From Adiantum capillus-veneris (taxonomy: Eukaryota; Streptophyta; Polypodiopsida; Polypodiales; Pteridaceae): 64,000 nucleotides of DNA. Each line of letters opens with the position of its first letter. Positions within the stretch are counted from its first letter, which is position 1. The position numbers and the translations under genes are program-made. The stretch lies in assembly GCA_014529385.2 (NCBI GenBank), contig CM043962.1:84836180-84900179 (forward strand), given 5' to 3'. Under the pieces are notes generated by a model. That model was not told the origin of the DNA and did not search any database. It was given only the letters and a program-made list of their open reading frames with translations. Positions 36,001 through 41,770 of this stretch are shown piece by piece.

Positions 36001-38260
36001 TTGATGTGGCAGCGCTGTACGGCCAGCCCAATGGGCGCAAACTTTTGGACCATATGCTTTTAGAATAGTAGCTTTTCATGTGAGATGCTTTTGGATGGGC
36101 CTTGGGCGTTTAAATAAGTGTGTAGGGCTCTCTTTGGTATTCTATCGCGTGGTGAAGCAGAGTAAAGTTCCTAGAGTTGTACGCGTTGAAGCAATATAAA
36201 GAAATACTAAAAGGGGTGCCATAGTTTGGGGCCATTGCAGTCTAGGAGTGGAACTGGGCTGCTCCATGTCTCGTACGGATTCTCTCTTTTTCTGTTCAGT
36301 TGTTTTGAAGTGCTAAAAGTCTGTTCCAGTCTGTTCTTTTGAGGTGGCACGTGGTGCCGTCTGTTACATCTTCTAGAGCCGAAATTCGCATATGAGACAG
36401 ATCAATGTACATATATGCTAGCCTTTATCATGGCTGAGTATGCCCATCACCTCCGGAGGATGATAGAAACTCAGCTCGTTGGTTTTGTAGAGTACGTTCA
36501 AAGCATGAATGACCTCTATACAAATCTGCACCTATTCTTGGGCACTGACGACGTGAGTAGGGATGTCATAGCTGTTGTCCAAGCTATGCATGATAAAGGT
36601 GAAAATCTTATTCTTCCTGTTTTGACAAGCAGCGAAGTTGAGGTCACATAATGTCAAGTTTGGATCTTTGCTCTTTGTAGGTTTGTAGTAGTATTCATTT
36701 TTCGATTTTGTATTTAGCTTATCTGAGGATTTAAGGATGTGTTCCTTTAGAGGTTGTTGTGTGAAGTTTGATTTCTAGGATTAAGTTTTTAAGATGTCTT
36801 ATCCTTTTTTGCTTAAAGTTGAGTACTTGTTTTAAGCCAAGTAAGTTGCGTCATCTTATTTTACGCATGTCTTTTCTAAAAACATTTTTAAGTTAATAAT
36901 GTTTTGTTTTATCTAGTTTAGTTTCGTAGCAAACAAAGTGATTTAGTTTGTTTGTTTTTGTTTTTTCTTTTCTTTTCTTGTCTCCCTTGCTTTTATAGTT
37001 TTATGAGTGCTCTATTCCCTCTTATAATTTGTGAGTTCAGACTATTCAAAACTTATGAAGGTATATATATATATATGTACTCTGGCTGTCAAGAAATAAA
37101 AACAAAGTTACAAGATGAAAATACTGCTACAATCGGACAAAAAAGTTGGAAACTGGGAAGACTACGTGCGCAGATGGGGTGATGGAGCTTTTGATGAACT
37201 CTTGAGGGGTCAAGGAGTAAGCATGATATGCATGACTATCTATCTAGCTCCATCTAGTACCAAAATCTCGGTCTCGGCTACCGCATGTAGGTGGATAGGG
37301 GGTGGAAGAGGATGCGTGCAGCGTAGCCAGTTTTAACCTTCTGCAGTGGGATTTTTATTTGGGGGGTGGGGGTGGGTGGGGGGTTTGAGGATAGCATGTA
37401 TCTGCATACATAATGCTGCTCACTCTCTACCCTCCACTGTACATTTTGGCAAATTCTCTCTGTCTGGGGATACAGATACTCTGCATGTGCAGTGTGCACA
37501 CATATCTTGGAATTGTATGTTTCACTATCCAATTTTTTTCAGCAGAGAGTTTCATGTCAAAATTAACATATGAATTTTATTTTTGCAGTTTGATTTCCTA
37601 GGTAAAGACTCAATCCGATACTTCAATGTTGTTAAGGTGGTCAAACCTGTTTATGAAGCTGTTGGAGAATTTAGAAAGGGTAGGCTTATCTGAACCAGTA
37701 CTGCTGTTTTCAAAGTTTTACTAAAATCTGTAGTACTCACTTTCAGCAAAATGTTTTTGCAGACAAAGCTGTGGGTAGTGATTTGTTTGACAGGCTAGAC
37801 ACCAACAAGCTAAATGCACATCTGAAGAACCTTATGCCACAGCTGACGGCAAAGGTTTTCCGTACGTATAATGCATCTATCACATTAGATAATCTGGTAA
37901 GTCTTTTTGTGCTATCTGCCTTTGTAATCTACATTGACCCTTTTAGTAAACTTGTGCCTCTGCTGAGCAGCTTGTAGAAACCGATGGCCATCTATTGGCT
38001 GAGAAAGTTGCTGCTTATCAACGAGCTAATAAAGAGGTTTGAATGCTCTTAGTGACATTCCTCGAGTCATTTTGTATTTATCCTGCTTAACTCTTCAAAC
38101 GAGTGGTATAAATGGCATTTCTCTTGTTTCATGCCTTGCCAGTGTTCTGATCGGTAGAAAACACATGCAGGTTGCTATCTTGTGTAACCATCAAAGGACT
38201 GTTTCTAAGTCACATGGAGCACAGATGGAAAAGCTAGAAGGCAAGCTAGCAGAGCTTAGT
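4008..38260 (+). CDS. TOP1: DNA topoisomerase I (type IB), 12 exons, 3' end outside window
   Basis: Type IB topoisomerase relaxes supercoils in the nucleus by transient single-strand cleavage. Exons: 4008-6035, 6362-6556, 6648-6728, 6812-6871, 10348-10442, 10869-11025, 11104-11229, 11716-11796, 37589-37679, 37763-37896, 37971-38036, 38171-38260. Every intron is GT-AG and the phases join into about 1068 codons without a stop. The order is a long charged N-terminus, the core domain from about 5920, and the start of the linker in exon 12. Catalytic residues known for the family are present: Arg in LALRAGNEK (11212-11214), Lys in FLGKDSIRY (37604-37606), Arg in KVFRTYNAS (37861-37863) and His in CNHQR (38189-38191). 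The Tyr-bearing C-terminus, roughly 100-120 residues in relatives, was not found. Identity is strong; transcription across the two giant introns is inferred. Confidence 0.95.
6362..6556 (+). CDS. TOP1: TOP1 exon 2
   Basis: 65 codons in phase 0, reading [17 protein letters not shown] at the start and [11 protein letters not shown] at the end. This is the conserved core segment after the SEEEE junction in exon 1. The acceptor is TGTAG and the donor CAG|GTATG. Confidence 0.93.
6648..6728 (+). CDS. TOP1: TOP1 exon 3
   Basis: 27 codons in phase 0, containing the plant-typical [13 protein letters not shown]. The acceptor is GGCAG and the donor AAG|GTTTG. The exon is too short to stand out by length alone and is identified by its motif. 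Confidence 0.92.
6812..6871 (+). CDS. TOP1: TOP1 exon 4
   Basis: 20 codons in phase 0 reading [20 protein letters not shown], the core motif that ends PPxLFRGRGxHPK in the family. The donor AAAG|GTGTGG opens the 3.5-kb intron 4. Confidence 0.94.
8085..8220. repeat. Degenerate minisatellite, unit about 28 bp (array 1)
   Basis: At least four imperfect copies of a unit like AAAAAGCACTTGCTTTTT followed by CTTTTCCTC can be read. Each unit is partly self-complementary (AAAAGCA against TGCTTTT). A related array lies at 9240-9430. Confidence 0.6.
8250..8675 (-). pseudogene. LINE ORF2 fragment (C-terminal side of RT)
   Basis: The minus-strand frame 8316-8645 reads [20 protein letters not shown] and then [17 protein letters not shown], matching the same region of the long antisense LINE at 22800-23100. 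Both ends break off abruptly, so this is an internal scrap without the RT active site, the zinc knuckle or the 3' tail. It sits inside TOP1 intron 4 in antisense orientation. Confidence 0.85.
9240..9430. repeat. Degenerate minisatellite (array 2)
   Basis: Imperfect repeats of an AAAGCACTT / TTTTTCTTTTC unit related to the array at 8085-8220. The two arrays flank the LINE scrap and an unassigned 400-bp stretch (8680-9060). Confidence 0.5.
10348..10442 (+). CDS. TOP1: TOP1 exon 5
   Basis: 95 bp reading [18 protein letters not shown] then PLPGH, ending after two bases of an Arg codon (phase 2). The acceptor is TTTTAG and the donor ACAG|GTAGAA. The split codon is completed by the first base of exon 6. 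Confidence 0.94.
10869..11025 (+). CDS. TOP1: TOP1 exon 6
   Basis: 157 bp that restores phase 0. It reads [19 protein letters not shown] and ends [10 protein letters not shown], the conserved core segment following PGH. The donor is AAG|GTATGG. Confidence 0.94.
11104..11229 (+). CDS. TOP1: TOP1 exon 7 with first catalytic Arg
   Basis: 42 codons in phase 0, ending [13 protein letters not shown]. The Arg of LALRAGNEK (11212-11214) is the family's first active-site arginine, human Arg488 by family knowledge. The acceptor is GGCAG and the donor AAA|GTATGC. Confidence 0.95.
11716..11796 (+). CDS. TOP1: TOP1 exon 8
   Basis: 27 codons in phase 0, reading [19 protein letters not shown] and ending IPPTSLQ. 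The next conserved residues, FDFLGKDS, are 25.8 kb downstream in exon 9. The donor is CTCCAG|GTCTGTG; a LINE (GA)n tail begins only 21 bp further on. Confidence 0.95.
11818..13440 (-). mobile_element. 5'-truncated antisense LINE (copy 1) with (CT)n tail
   Basis: Read on the minus strand, this copy holds the last part of ORF2, a 3' UTR of about 400 bp, the hairpin AGGTCACTATGGCCT (11900-11914) and a (CT)n tail (11818-11861 on the + strand). ORF2 is open from 13353 to 12265 (362 codons): [32 protein letters not shown] and a C-terminal CPLC...YTC zinc-knuckle-like motif whose His is lost (LRYTC against LHYTC in copy 2). RT and endonuclease are missing. The truncation near 13440 coincides with the tail of the next LINE. 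Confidence 0.92.
12265..13353 (-). pseudogene. LINE ORF2 C-terminal part (copy 1)
   Basis: Open for 362 codons without the RT catalytic core, so it cannot act alone. It matches the C-terminal third of ORF2 of the neighbouring long copy almost residue for residue. This region follows the RT thumb in LINE ORF2 proteins and carries a cysteine/histidine motif that probably binds nucleic acid. The copy is young enough to remain open, and the loss of the motif His is its main visible lesion. Confidence 0.85.
13445..13501 (-). repeat. (CT)n tail of LINE copy 2
   Basis: On the + strand this is an uninterrupted GA run directly followed by AATGAAATGTTATATTAACG, the complement of the LINE 3' end. The same junction is seen at 11861, 27032, 60325 and, inverted, 52258. 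It is best read as the LINE's own tail, not an unrelated microsatellite. Confidence 0.85.
13998..14002. repeat. Target-site duplication GCTAG (left) of gypsy element 1
   Basis: GCTAG is repeated at 22014-22018, immediately outside the other LTR. Joining the two flanks restores LINE ORF2 across the insertion point (MNGEAS then QSQRR), which confirms that the element inserted into an existing LINE. Confidence 0.95.
14003..15338 (+). repeat. 5' LTR of gypsy element 1
   Basis: 1336 bp, TGTCACCAGG...CCGGTTATA. The copy at 20691-22013 shares both ends. A putative poly(A) signal AATAAA is at 15161-15166, followed by GGGGCGCCAGTCTTTGGGG, a motif also found in three other LTRs of this window. Confidence 0.95.
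15339..15356 (+). other. Putative primer-binding site
   Basis: TGGTTCCATCGACGGGAT starts directly after the LTR. TGG matches the complement of a tRNA 3' CCA. It is not the initiator-Met site TGGTATCAGAGC common in plant elements, and I cannot name the tRNA. Confidence 0.5.
15423..20381 (+). pseudogene. Gag-Pol polyprotein with chromodomain, broken
   Basis: Start chosen at the ATG of MAEKRDQ (15423). Gag: capsid-like region around 16150-16440 ([16 protein letters not shown]) and a zinc knuckle near 16876-16920 in which a TAG interrupts CYIC-E[12 protein letters not shown]. Protease near 17080 has [12 protein letters not shown], with Pro where Asp-Thr/Ser-Gly is usual. RT 17650-18260 includes VPFCSPVLL-like finger residues and the active site FFDD (about 18110-18121). 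RNase H spans about 18540-18880 ([15 protein letters not shown]). Integrase has the HHCC finger near 19097-19220 and the catalytic region from about 19300 to 19600 (SDRDPRMTS, then TDGQSEE). The C-terminal chromodomain spans about 20185-20360 ([31 protein letters not shown]); it would target integration to modified histones. In-frame TAGs lie at 16435, 16534 and 16891; frameshifts lie near 15815, 18270, 19880 and 20055. Confidence 0.94.
20679..20690 (+). other. Polypurine tract of gypsy element 1
   Basis: AAGGGTGGGGTG ends exactly at the 3' LTR start. It is the expected primer for plus-strand DNA synthesis. Confidence 0.8.
20691..22013 (+). repeat. 3' LTR of gypsy element 1
   Basis: 1323 bp, colinear with the 5' LTR. 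It retains AATAAA at 21864 but lacks about 30 bp immediately after it, including the GGCGCC...TTTGGGG motif of the 5' LTR. Its minus strand keeps the LINE ORF open, so an apparent 620-codon frame (21729-23591) runs from LINE ORF2 into the LTR. Confidence 0.95.
22014..23591 (-). pseudogene. LINE ORF2: RT palm to C-terminus (copy 2)
   Basis: Open for 526 codons. It contains [19 protein letters not shown] (RT palm), [17 protein letters not shown], the intact active site LLYADDLVL (YADD at 23280-23291), [14 protein letters not shown] and the C-terminal [16 protein letters not shown] zinc-knuckle-like motif. RT would make cDNA by target-primed reverse transcription. The remaining 40 or so codons of ORF2 lie beyond the gypsy insertion, at 13880-14002. 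Upstream, the link to the endonuclease is broken in several places (23600-24540). Confidence 0.93.
24542..25375 (-). pseudogene. LINE ORF2: apurinic-type endonuclease domain (copy 2)
   Basis: 277 codons starting at an ATG 50 bp after the ORF1 stop. Motifs of the endonuclease/exonuclease/phosphatase fold are visible: [34 protein letters not shown] and [12 protein letters not shown], ending at VDHALVSM, where family members usually have SDH. This domain nicks the target DNA to start insertion. The frame stops at 24542; the linker to RT (24540-23600) survives only in shifted pieces. Confidence 0.9.
25425..26333 (-). CDS. LINE ORF1: coiled-coil, RRM-like and C-terminal domain (copy 2)
   Basis: 302 codons, apparently intact. 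The first half is heptad-rich coiled coil ([20 protein letters not shown] and on to about residue 130). The second half reads [14 protein letters not shown], then [19 protein letters not shown], then [20 protein letters not shown] and [15 protein letters not shown]. That layout resembles the L1 ORF1 protein of animals: trimerising coil, RRM, then a C-terminal RNA-binding domain. The usual plant L1 ORF1 instead has DUF4283 and a zinc knuckle, as in the other LINE at 54475. It probably coats LINE RNA. Function is inferred from layout only. Confidence 0.85.
   Translation of the reverse strand: MRKMNDKADPLEDAIQKCKEEMTEIISKMNRNLWGTINMLEGRVLIQESKISTLGDRVTTQEEEIASLKKDLAEARSRNTLEEGELQPSVIEEINTIKEQVRAIKEGEEQHKEMTTSWVDVLTKTQQKADEAEKWIKVAKKGKGKEITATPTPNNIINQTLEEEQRRKVRALHVRICGLRDKGNVDEEVKELTTLMGIHEPTHTRAWRVGNIKKNGSSGETSKERALILRFPSMEAKKLFLKKRPTLKETLKETGIFLGDDLTLSQIAHMQEVMPKIRAARGKGKIAFYRDGKVVILERRST
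26490..26970. repeat. G-rich, low-complexity patch with a degenerate LINE 3' end
   Basis: 26505-26600 is a diverged LINE 3' end in minus orientation, with hairpin GGCCAAATTGACC (26534-26546). It is followed by an A-rich run and several copies of a TACGCGTAGAAGAA-like motif separated by G runs (26645-26785). One homopolymer of 34 G spans 26692-26725. 26830-26970 is GC-rich with GGGAGCAGCAGGG repeats. No gene is visible. Confidence 0.7.
27307..28911 (-). pseudogene. LINE ORF2: RT active site and C-terminus (copy 3)
   Basis: Frames 28911-28462, 28499-28296, 28102-27683, 27804-27592 and 27570-27307 together match ORF2. The YADD box is intact ([14 protein letters not shown] near 28716-28740), and the C-terminal motif reads [16 protein letters not shown]. 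Frameshifts and stops separate the pieces. An in-frame triple CCCGGTTA repeat (27571-27594) is unique to this copy. Confidence 0.88.
28909..29440. mobile_element. MITE-like insertion (about 530 bp) in LINE copy 3
   Basis: TACATGTC flanks the insertion on the right (29441-29448), and TACATGT plus C is present on the left (28902-28909). The ends are inverted: CAAGGTAGG at the left, CCACCTTG at the right. Subterminal sequence is rich in CGTAC/GTACG palindromes, and there is no coding capacity. A 7-8 bp duplication with short inverted ends suggests a non-autonomous hAT-type element. RT sequence resumes on both sides. Confidence 0.8.
29441..29911 (-). pseudogene. LINE RT N-terminal part (copy 3)
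   Basis: The minus frame 29911-29717 reads [19 protein letters not shown] and then [20 protein letters not shown], the RT fingers. The continuation to 29441 holds the palm start ([10 protein letters not shown]-like) in a shifted frame. The MITE-like insertion follows directly. Confidence 0.8.
30202..31005 (-). pseudogene. LINE endonuclease domain (copy 3)
   Basis: Frame 31005-30775 has [20 protein letters not shown] and [12 protein letters not shown]. Frame 30729-30202 has [17 protein letters not shown] and VDHALLTF. The two frames are offset, so the domain is broken, but its motif order matches copy 2. Confidence 0.85.
31308..32752 (-). pseudogene. LINE ORF1 (copy 3), split by a solo LTR
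   Basis: The N-terminal coiled coil is at 32752-32513 and the middle part at 32591-32184 ([20 protein letters not shown]). The C-terminal part is at 31478-31308 ([37 protein letters not shown]). The gap holds the solo LTR 31479-32102. Domain order matches ORF1 of copy 2. Confidence 0.85.
31479..32102 (-). mobile_element. Solo LTR in LINE ORF1, CTCTT duplication
   Basis: 624 bp with ends TGTCACAA and TTTGTGACA, flanked by CTCTT at 31474-31478 and 32103-32107. Read on the minus strand, its start (TGTCACAAACTG) and inner motifs match the LTR at 34512-35105, so both belong to one chromovirus family in opposite orientation. The internal region was presumably lost by LTR-LTR recombination. Confidence 0.9.
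32758..34511 (+). pseudogene. Deleted chromovirus: internal remnant with chromodomain
   Basis: From about 33233 the sequence parallels the end of integrase in gypsy element 1 (AAGATTTTTGAAGCAGA, then the frame 33290-33475 with [18 protein letters not shown] and MRYYGPF, the GPY/F module). A chromodomain is open at 33615-33851 ([33 protein letters not shown]). Gag tail, protease, RT and most of integrase are deleted. 32758-33230 is probably residual Gag but shows no firm motif. 33852-34511 is a non-coding 3' region ending in a purine tract (AGAGGGGGGTA). Confidence 0.85.
34121..34300. repeat. Direct repeat, two 77-bp copies, period 103 bp
   Basis: 34121-34197 and 34224-34300 share GACATGATCGC...GCTAAATAC with only a few differences. 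They lie in the non-coding 3' region of the chromovirus remnant. Confidence 0.85.
34512..35105 (+). repeat. 3' LTR of the deleted chromovirus
   Basis: It starts TGTCACAAAC after a purine tract and ends GTTACA, where LINE sequence resumes. It includes a CT-rich run with a C homopolymer (34981-35028) and the shared motif GATAAAGAAAT...GGGGTGCCAGTCTTTGGGG (34905-34944). No matching 5' LTR was found upstream. Confidence 0.85.
35106..35936 (-). pseudogene. LINE ORF2 fragment (copy 4)
   Basis: Minus frames 35961-35773 ([16 protein letters not shown]), 35727-35374 (TSAMLYGVR-like, [11 protein letters not shown]) and 35324-35106 ([17 protein letters not shown]) match the post-RT region of ORF2. About 205 bp (roughly 35233-35439) replaces the expected LINE sequence and has no counterpart elsewhere in the window. 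Confidence 0.8.
35937..36368 (+). mobile_element. Solo or truncated LTR, 432 bp
   Basis: It starts TGCGTGAAAG and ends CTGTTACA, close to the ends of the LTR at 34512. It contains ATATAAAGAAATAC...GGGGTGCC (36193-36233), the motif shared by the other LTRs. I see no clear target duplication. Confidence 0.7.
36369..37588 (+). other. 3' part of intron 8, no recognised element
   Basis: A 78-codon open frame (36415-36651, [19 protein letters not shown]...) has no recognised motif and may be a Gag or gene scrap. 36650-37588 is AT-rich intron with a short AT microsatellite (37063-37075) and a G-rich run (37361-37383). Confidence 0.5.
37589..37679 (+). CDS. TOP1: TOP1 exon 9 with catalytic Lys
   Basis: 91 bp reading [15 protein letters not shown], ending after one base of an Asp codon. 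The Lys of LGKDS (37604-37606) corresponds to human Lys532. The acceptor is TTTTGCAG and the donor AAGG|GTAGGC. Confidence 0.95.
37763..37896 (+). CDS. TOP1: TOP1 exon 10 with second catalytic Arg
   Basis: 134 bp that restores phase 0. It reads [20 protein letters not shown] then [15 protein letters not shown]. The Arg of VFRTYN (37861-37863) corresponds to human Arg590. The donor is CTG|GTAAGT. Confidence 0.95.
37971..38036 (+). CDS. TOP1: TOP1 exon 11
   Basis: 22 codons in phase 0 reading [20 protein letters not shown] and KE. The acceptor is GAGCAG and the donor GAG|GTTTGA. Confidence 0.94.
38171..38260 (+). CDS. TOP1: TOP1 exon 12 with catalytic His
   Basis: 30 codons in phase 0 reading [20 protein letters not shown] and on into the linker. 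The His of CNHQR (38189-38191) corresponds to human His632. The donor is AGT|GTAAGA. The coding sequence after this point lies beyond the window. Confidence 0.95.
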
Positions 38261-38556
38261 GTAAGAGCCCACCTTTCTTTTTACCTGGTACCTGTGAATC
38301 GCATTAAGTATTTGTGTGGTTTACTTGAGTAAACTTGTCTTCACAAATGTAGCTCAACATGGTTTTGTCTTTGCTGTAGATTATGATCGCATAGGTTTTG
38401 TCGAAAAGGTTCACATGACTTTTTGCTTGTTAAAAAGTTGTGTGTCTATGTATGCATGATGTGGGGAATATATGTATGCATACTAGGGGTTTAGTGTGGT
38501 TCTCTCTTGACCGCAAGAACCCCTCTCTCCCTCTCGTTTTTGGTGGGCTATCAAGC

Positions 38557-39784
38557 ATGAAGAAGCAGAATGATAAAGCTGACCGAGACCATTAACAAGA
38601 TCTACGGCAACCTCTTGGGCACAATAAAAGAGGCTCGAAGAATGTGTGTTGGTCCAAGAAGGCAAGATAACCACAATGGAAGATCGTGTGACGGCCCAAG
38701 ATGAAGAGATTGCGCTACTCAAGGAGCTTGCCGAGGTGCGATCCCGAAACACACATGAAGAGGGAGAATTGCAACCCTCAGTAATAGAAGAACTCAACAC
38801 AATTAAAAAGCAAGAGCGGGCCATCAAAGAGGGGGAAGAGCAACACAAAGAAATGACGACTTCTTGGGTGGATGTTATTGCAACGACTCAACAGAAAGTG
38901 GATGAGGCCGAGAAATGGATCGAGGTTGCCAAGAAGGCAAGGAAACAACGTTCAGACCCACCAGAAGAGGAACAAAGAAGACGTATGCGCGCTTTACATG
39001 TGAGAATTTTTGGCCTTAAAGACAAAGATATTGTGGACGAAGAGGTAAAAGAACTCATGACTATGATGGGGGTTAATGAGCCGATGCACACGAGAGCTTG
39101 GAGAGTGGGCAATAAGAAAAATGGAAGTAATGGGGAAACCTCGAAAGAAAGGGCACTCATCCTTCGTTTCCCCTCCATGGAAGCGAAGGACTTTTTGAAG
39201 AAGAGACCAACTCTTAAGAAGATGGGCATCTTTCTCGGGGATGACCTTACCGTCTCACAGATCACTCATATGCAGGAGGTAACGCCGCAAAAGGTAAGAT
39301 TGCCTTTTACCGAGATGGAAGAGTGGTGATATTGGTCTCTCCTACTCTATTTGGTATGTATGTAGATGAGGTTTCTGACTATGTTGAGAGAGATGATGAT
39401 AGAGGTGCACAATTGGCAGGGACATGGATTGCACTATTGTTATATGCCGATGATATTGTGTTGATCTCCAACTCTCCGGAGTGGATGCAACATCACTTGG
39501 ATGCTCTGTATAGGTTTGCCCATGAAAGTGGTTTGTCTGTCAACCTTGGTAAAACCAAGGTTATGGTGTTTAATACCACCCCACAACAGTGGATCAGGAG
39601 GTCAGCACTTGCATTTACATACGGCTAGGAGACAGTGGAGTATACAGATGCTTACACTTACCTTGGGGTGGTCTTTAGTGGACCAACATTTTCATTGAGG
39701 AGAGCAGCAGAGACTAGACTGACCAAAGCCTATGCAACATTGGGTAGATTGGAGAGGATGTGTTCACAGGTTGAGTCTCAGGAG
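38557..39784 (+). pseudogene. LINE ORF1 joined by deletion to RT
   Basis: ORF1 (open 38646-39329, broken before) has the coiled coil, [38 protein letters not shown] and [18 protein letters not shown]. At about 39325-39340 it passes directly into [22 protein letters not shown] and [14 protein letters not shown] (YADD intact), [14 protein letters not shown], and on to LERMCSQ where the gypsy LTR cuts in. About 2 kb present in copy 2 is missing, including the endonuclease. Confidence 0.9.
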
Positions 39785-40256
39785 TGTAGACGGCTGGCGC
39801 GTCACCATGTGGGAACGTGTTCTTAGAAGATGGGCAGTGAATCACTTAGTAATTACTAGAGTAATTACTACGGTAAACCTGAAGCATATAAATAGGGCCC
39901 ATTACTTTGATATCGGGGGCAATTGTTATCACTTGTATTAGCGCTTTGAGCTATAATTGCACTTGAGCATCAGTGGCAGTATTATCGGCTACACTTTCTC
40001 TCTCTGTAATCATATTCACTGTAATTTCAATCATGATATATATATATATATTCCAGTGATACTGACTTCTCAACAGTCTTCTGAATCTGAATCTGAACTT
40101 TATTCCAGCCTTTAAGTCTGATTCTCATTTCAGTATTCATATTTCAGTCTAGTCACTAATTTCTGTCTAGTCTGCTGTCTGAACTCTTCCTACTCTAAGT
40201 AGCTGAAATCCTTCAACACTGGAATTAGTTGTCTCAAGAGATCAGCTCCAATTCCA
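39785..40256 (+). repeat. 5' LTR of gypsy element 2
   Basis: 472 bp. It has a short tandem duplication (AATTACTAGAGT) absent from the 3' LTR. A TATA box TATAAATA lies at 39887-39894, a plausible core promoter for the element's RNA. Confidence 0.95.
39887..39894 (+). promoter_or_regulatory. TATA box in 5' LTR of gypsy element 2
   Basis: TATAAATA followed by GGGCCC, conserved at 50417-50424 in the 3' LTR. Position within the LTR fits a U3 promoter. Activity is inferred. Confidence 0.6.
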
Positions 40257-40330
40257 TTTTGGCGATCACGGTGGCTAGAGCTGAAGCTCGTTGACTGAAA
40301 GACTCTTCTCACAGTTGAAGTTTTCAGCAA

Positions 40331-41770
40331 ATGGCACCAAAATCCAATTGTGGCCGGAAGTCTACCAATCGTGTGGACCCCATTCCTGAGGAGTCAGGAA
40401 GAGAGTCTGACCCCAAGCAAGAGAAAATGACTGACACTGAGGCTCAGGAGGAGCATAGTCAGGCTGATGAGGCGCAAGACTCACAGCACTCCAATCATTC
40501 TCGACGCAGACGGACAGAACGGGAAGCACGAAAGGCAAAGAGTTCCAAGAGTTCTCAGTCTCGCGAGAAAGATGAGCATATCAAAGGCAGAAAGGGAAGT
40601 CACCGAACTTCTAGCAGACAAAACAGAGAGGATACTGATACTAAGACAGAGACAGAGATTGATTGGGATGCTGACACTGACAATTGCAAGAAGGTTCCCA
40701 AGCGTCAGTCTGAAGCCAAGAAGAGAACTGGCGGGATCAACAGTAATCGAAATGATTACACCGCTTCCTTGAAGATTTCCTTTCCCATGTTCAAAGGAGG
40801 GAAAAAGGATGATCTTGATGTTCACATACAAGCTTTTGAGCAGTATGCTGAACTAAAAAACATTGATGAAGATGATTGGGGGGAATACTTTCCACAAACC
40901 TTGAAGGAAGCAGCAAGGAAATGGTATTGCCATTACCCTGCATGCCAACTGAGATCATATAATAAATTACTTAAGGCCTTCAGGTTGGAATATTCCGACA
41001 ATCGAGGGGATGAGGATATTCTCTGTGAATTGGATCAGATTAAACAGAGGAATTTGTCAGTCCGCAACTATGTCCAAAAGATCAAAGAACTGACCAGACA
41101 GTTGCAAGAACCACCGTCGGAGAAGAGATTAAGGGCATGGTTTCTGAATGGGTTCAGAAGCAAGAAGCTGAGAGAACAAGAAGTACCAGCCCCTACAAAG
41201 AAATTCAACGACCTGGTCCAGCGAGCATTAAAACTGGAATAGCAGGCTAAGAAAGAAAACCAGTAGCAGTAGTTCGGCTATTGAAGCAACCAATTCTAGT
41301 AAAACATCCAGCAGCTCCGATAATCGGACAAAGGAAAAATCAAAGAAAGGATCATGGACCAAGAGAATTGAAGACATGGCTAGGCAAATTGCAGAGATTA
41401 GCCACACAAGACAGCTGATCCGGAAGATGGAGACTTGGTGTTCAAGATGTAAATCCAAGGACCACATCTCCACGGAATGCCCACAATGTACCTACTGTAA
41501 GGCCTTCGGTCACCTATGGAATAATTGTGGCATCCGAATTCATCATTTTAAGAAAGGAAAGGAGCTATCAGTGGTTGCCTACACTGAACCAGTGAAGGTA
41601 GAACCAATCAAAGTAGCCCAAGAAGAAGGACCAGGTACCAGTGGTACTGGTCAAGGACGAGGCAGATACCAACCAAGAATGGGCAGAGGAAGAGGAAGAG
41701 GCAACTTTCAGACCAGAAGCATGAATTGCTACACCTGTGGGAAGTATGGTCATTTTGCAGCCCAATGTCC
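40331..41770 (+). pseudogene. Gag of gypsy element 2, three zinc knuckles
   Basis: Starts at the ATG of MAPKSNCGRKS. A charged, disordered first part is followed by a capsid-like region (SLKISFPMFKGGKKDDLDVH, AARKWYCHYP, LRAWFLNGF) to about 41240. There the frame shifts, and the second half is open from 41376. Three CX2CX4HX4C knuckles can be read: CSRCKSKDHISTEC (about 41439-41480), CTYCKAFGHLWNNC (about 41490-41529) and, after an Arg/Gly-rich stretch, CYTCGKYGHFAAQC (about 41730-41769). Gag packages the element RNA. One knuckle is the norm for such elements. Confidence 0.88.

Larger units (their letters stand above)
11797..37588 (+). other. TOP1 intron 8 (25.8 kb), nested retroelements
   Basis: The intron separates IPPTSLQ from FDFLGKDS, two segments that are adjacent in plant TOP1. 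It is filled with LINEs, all antisense to TOP1, and Ty3/gypsy elements, listed separately. Recognisable non-repeat intron sequence is limited to the last 1.2 kb. Confidence 0.9.
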
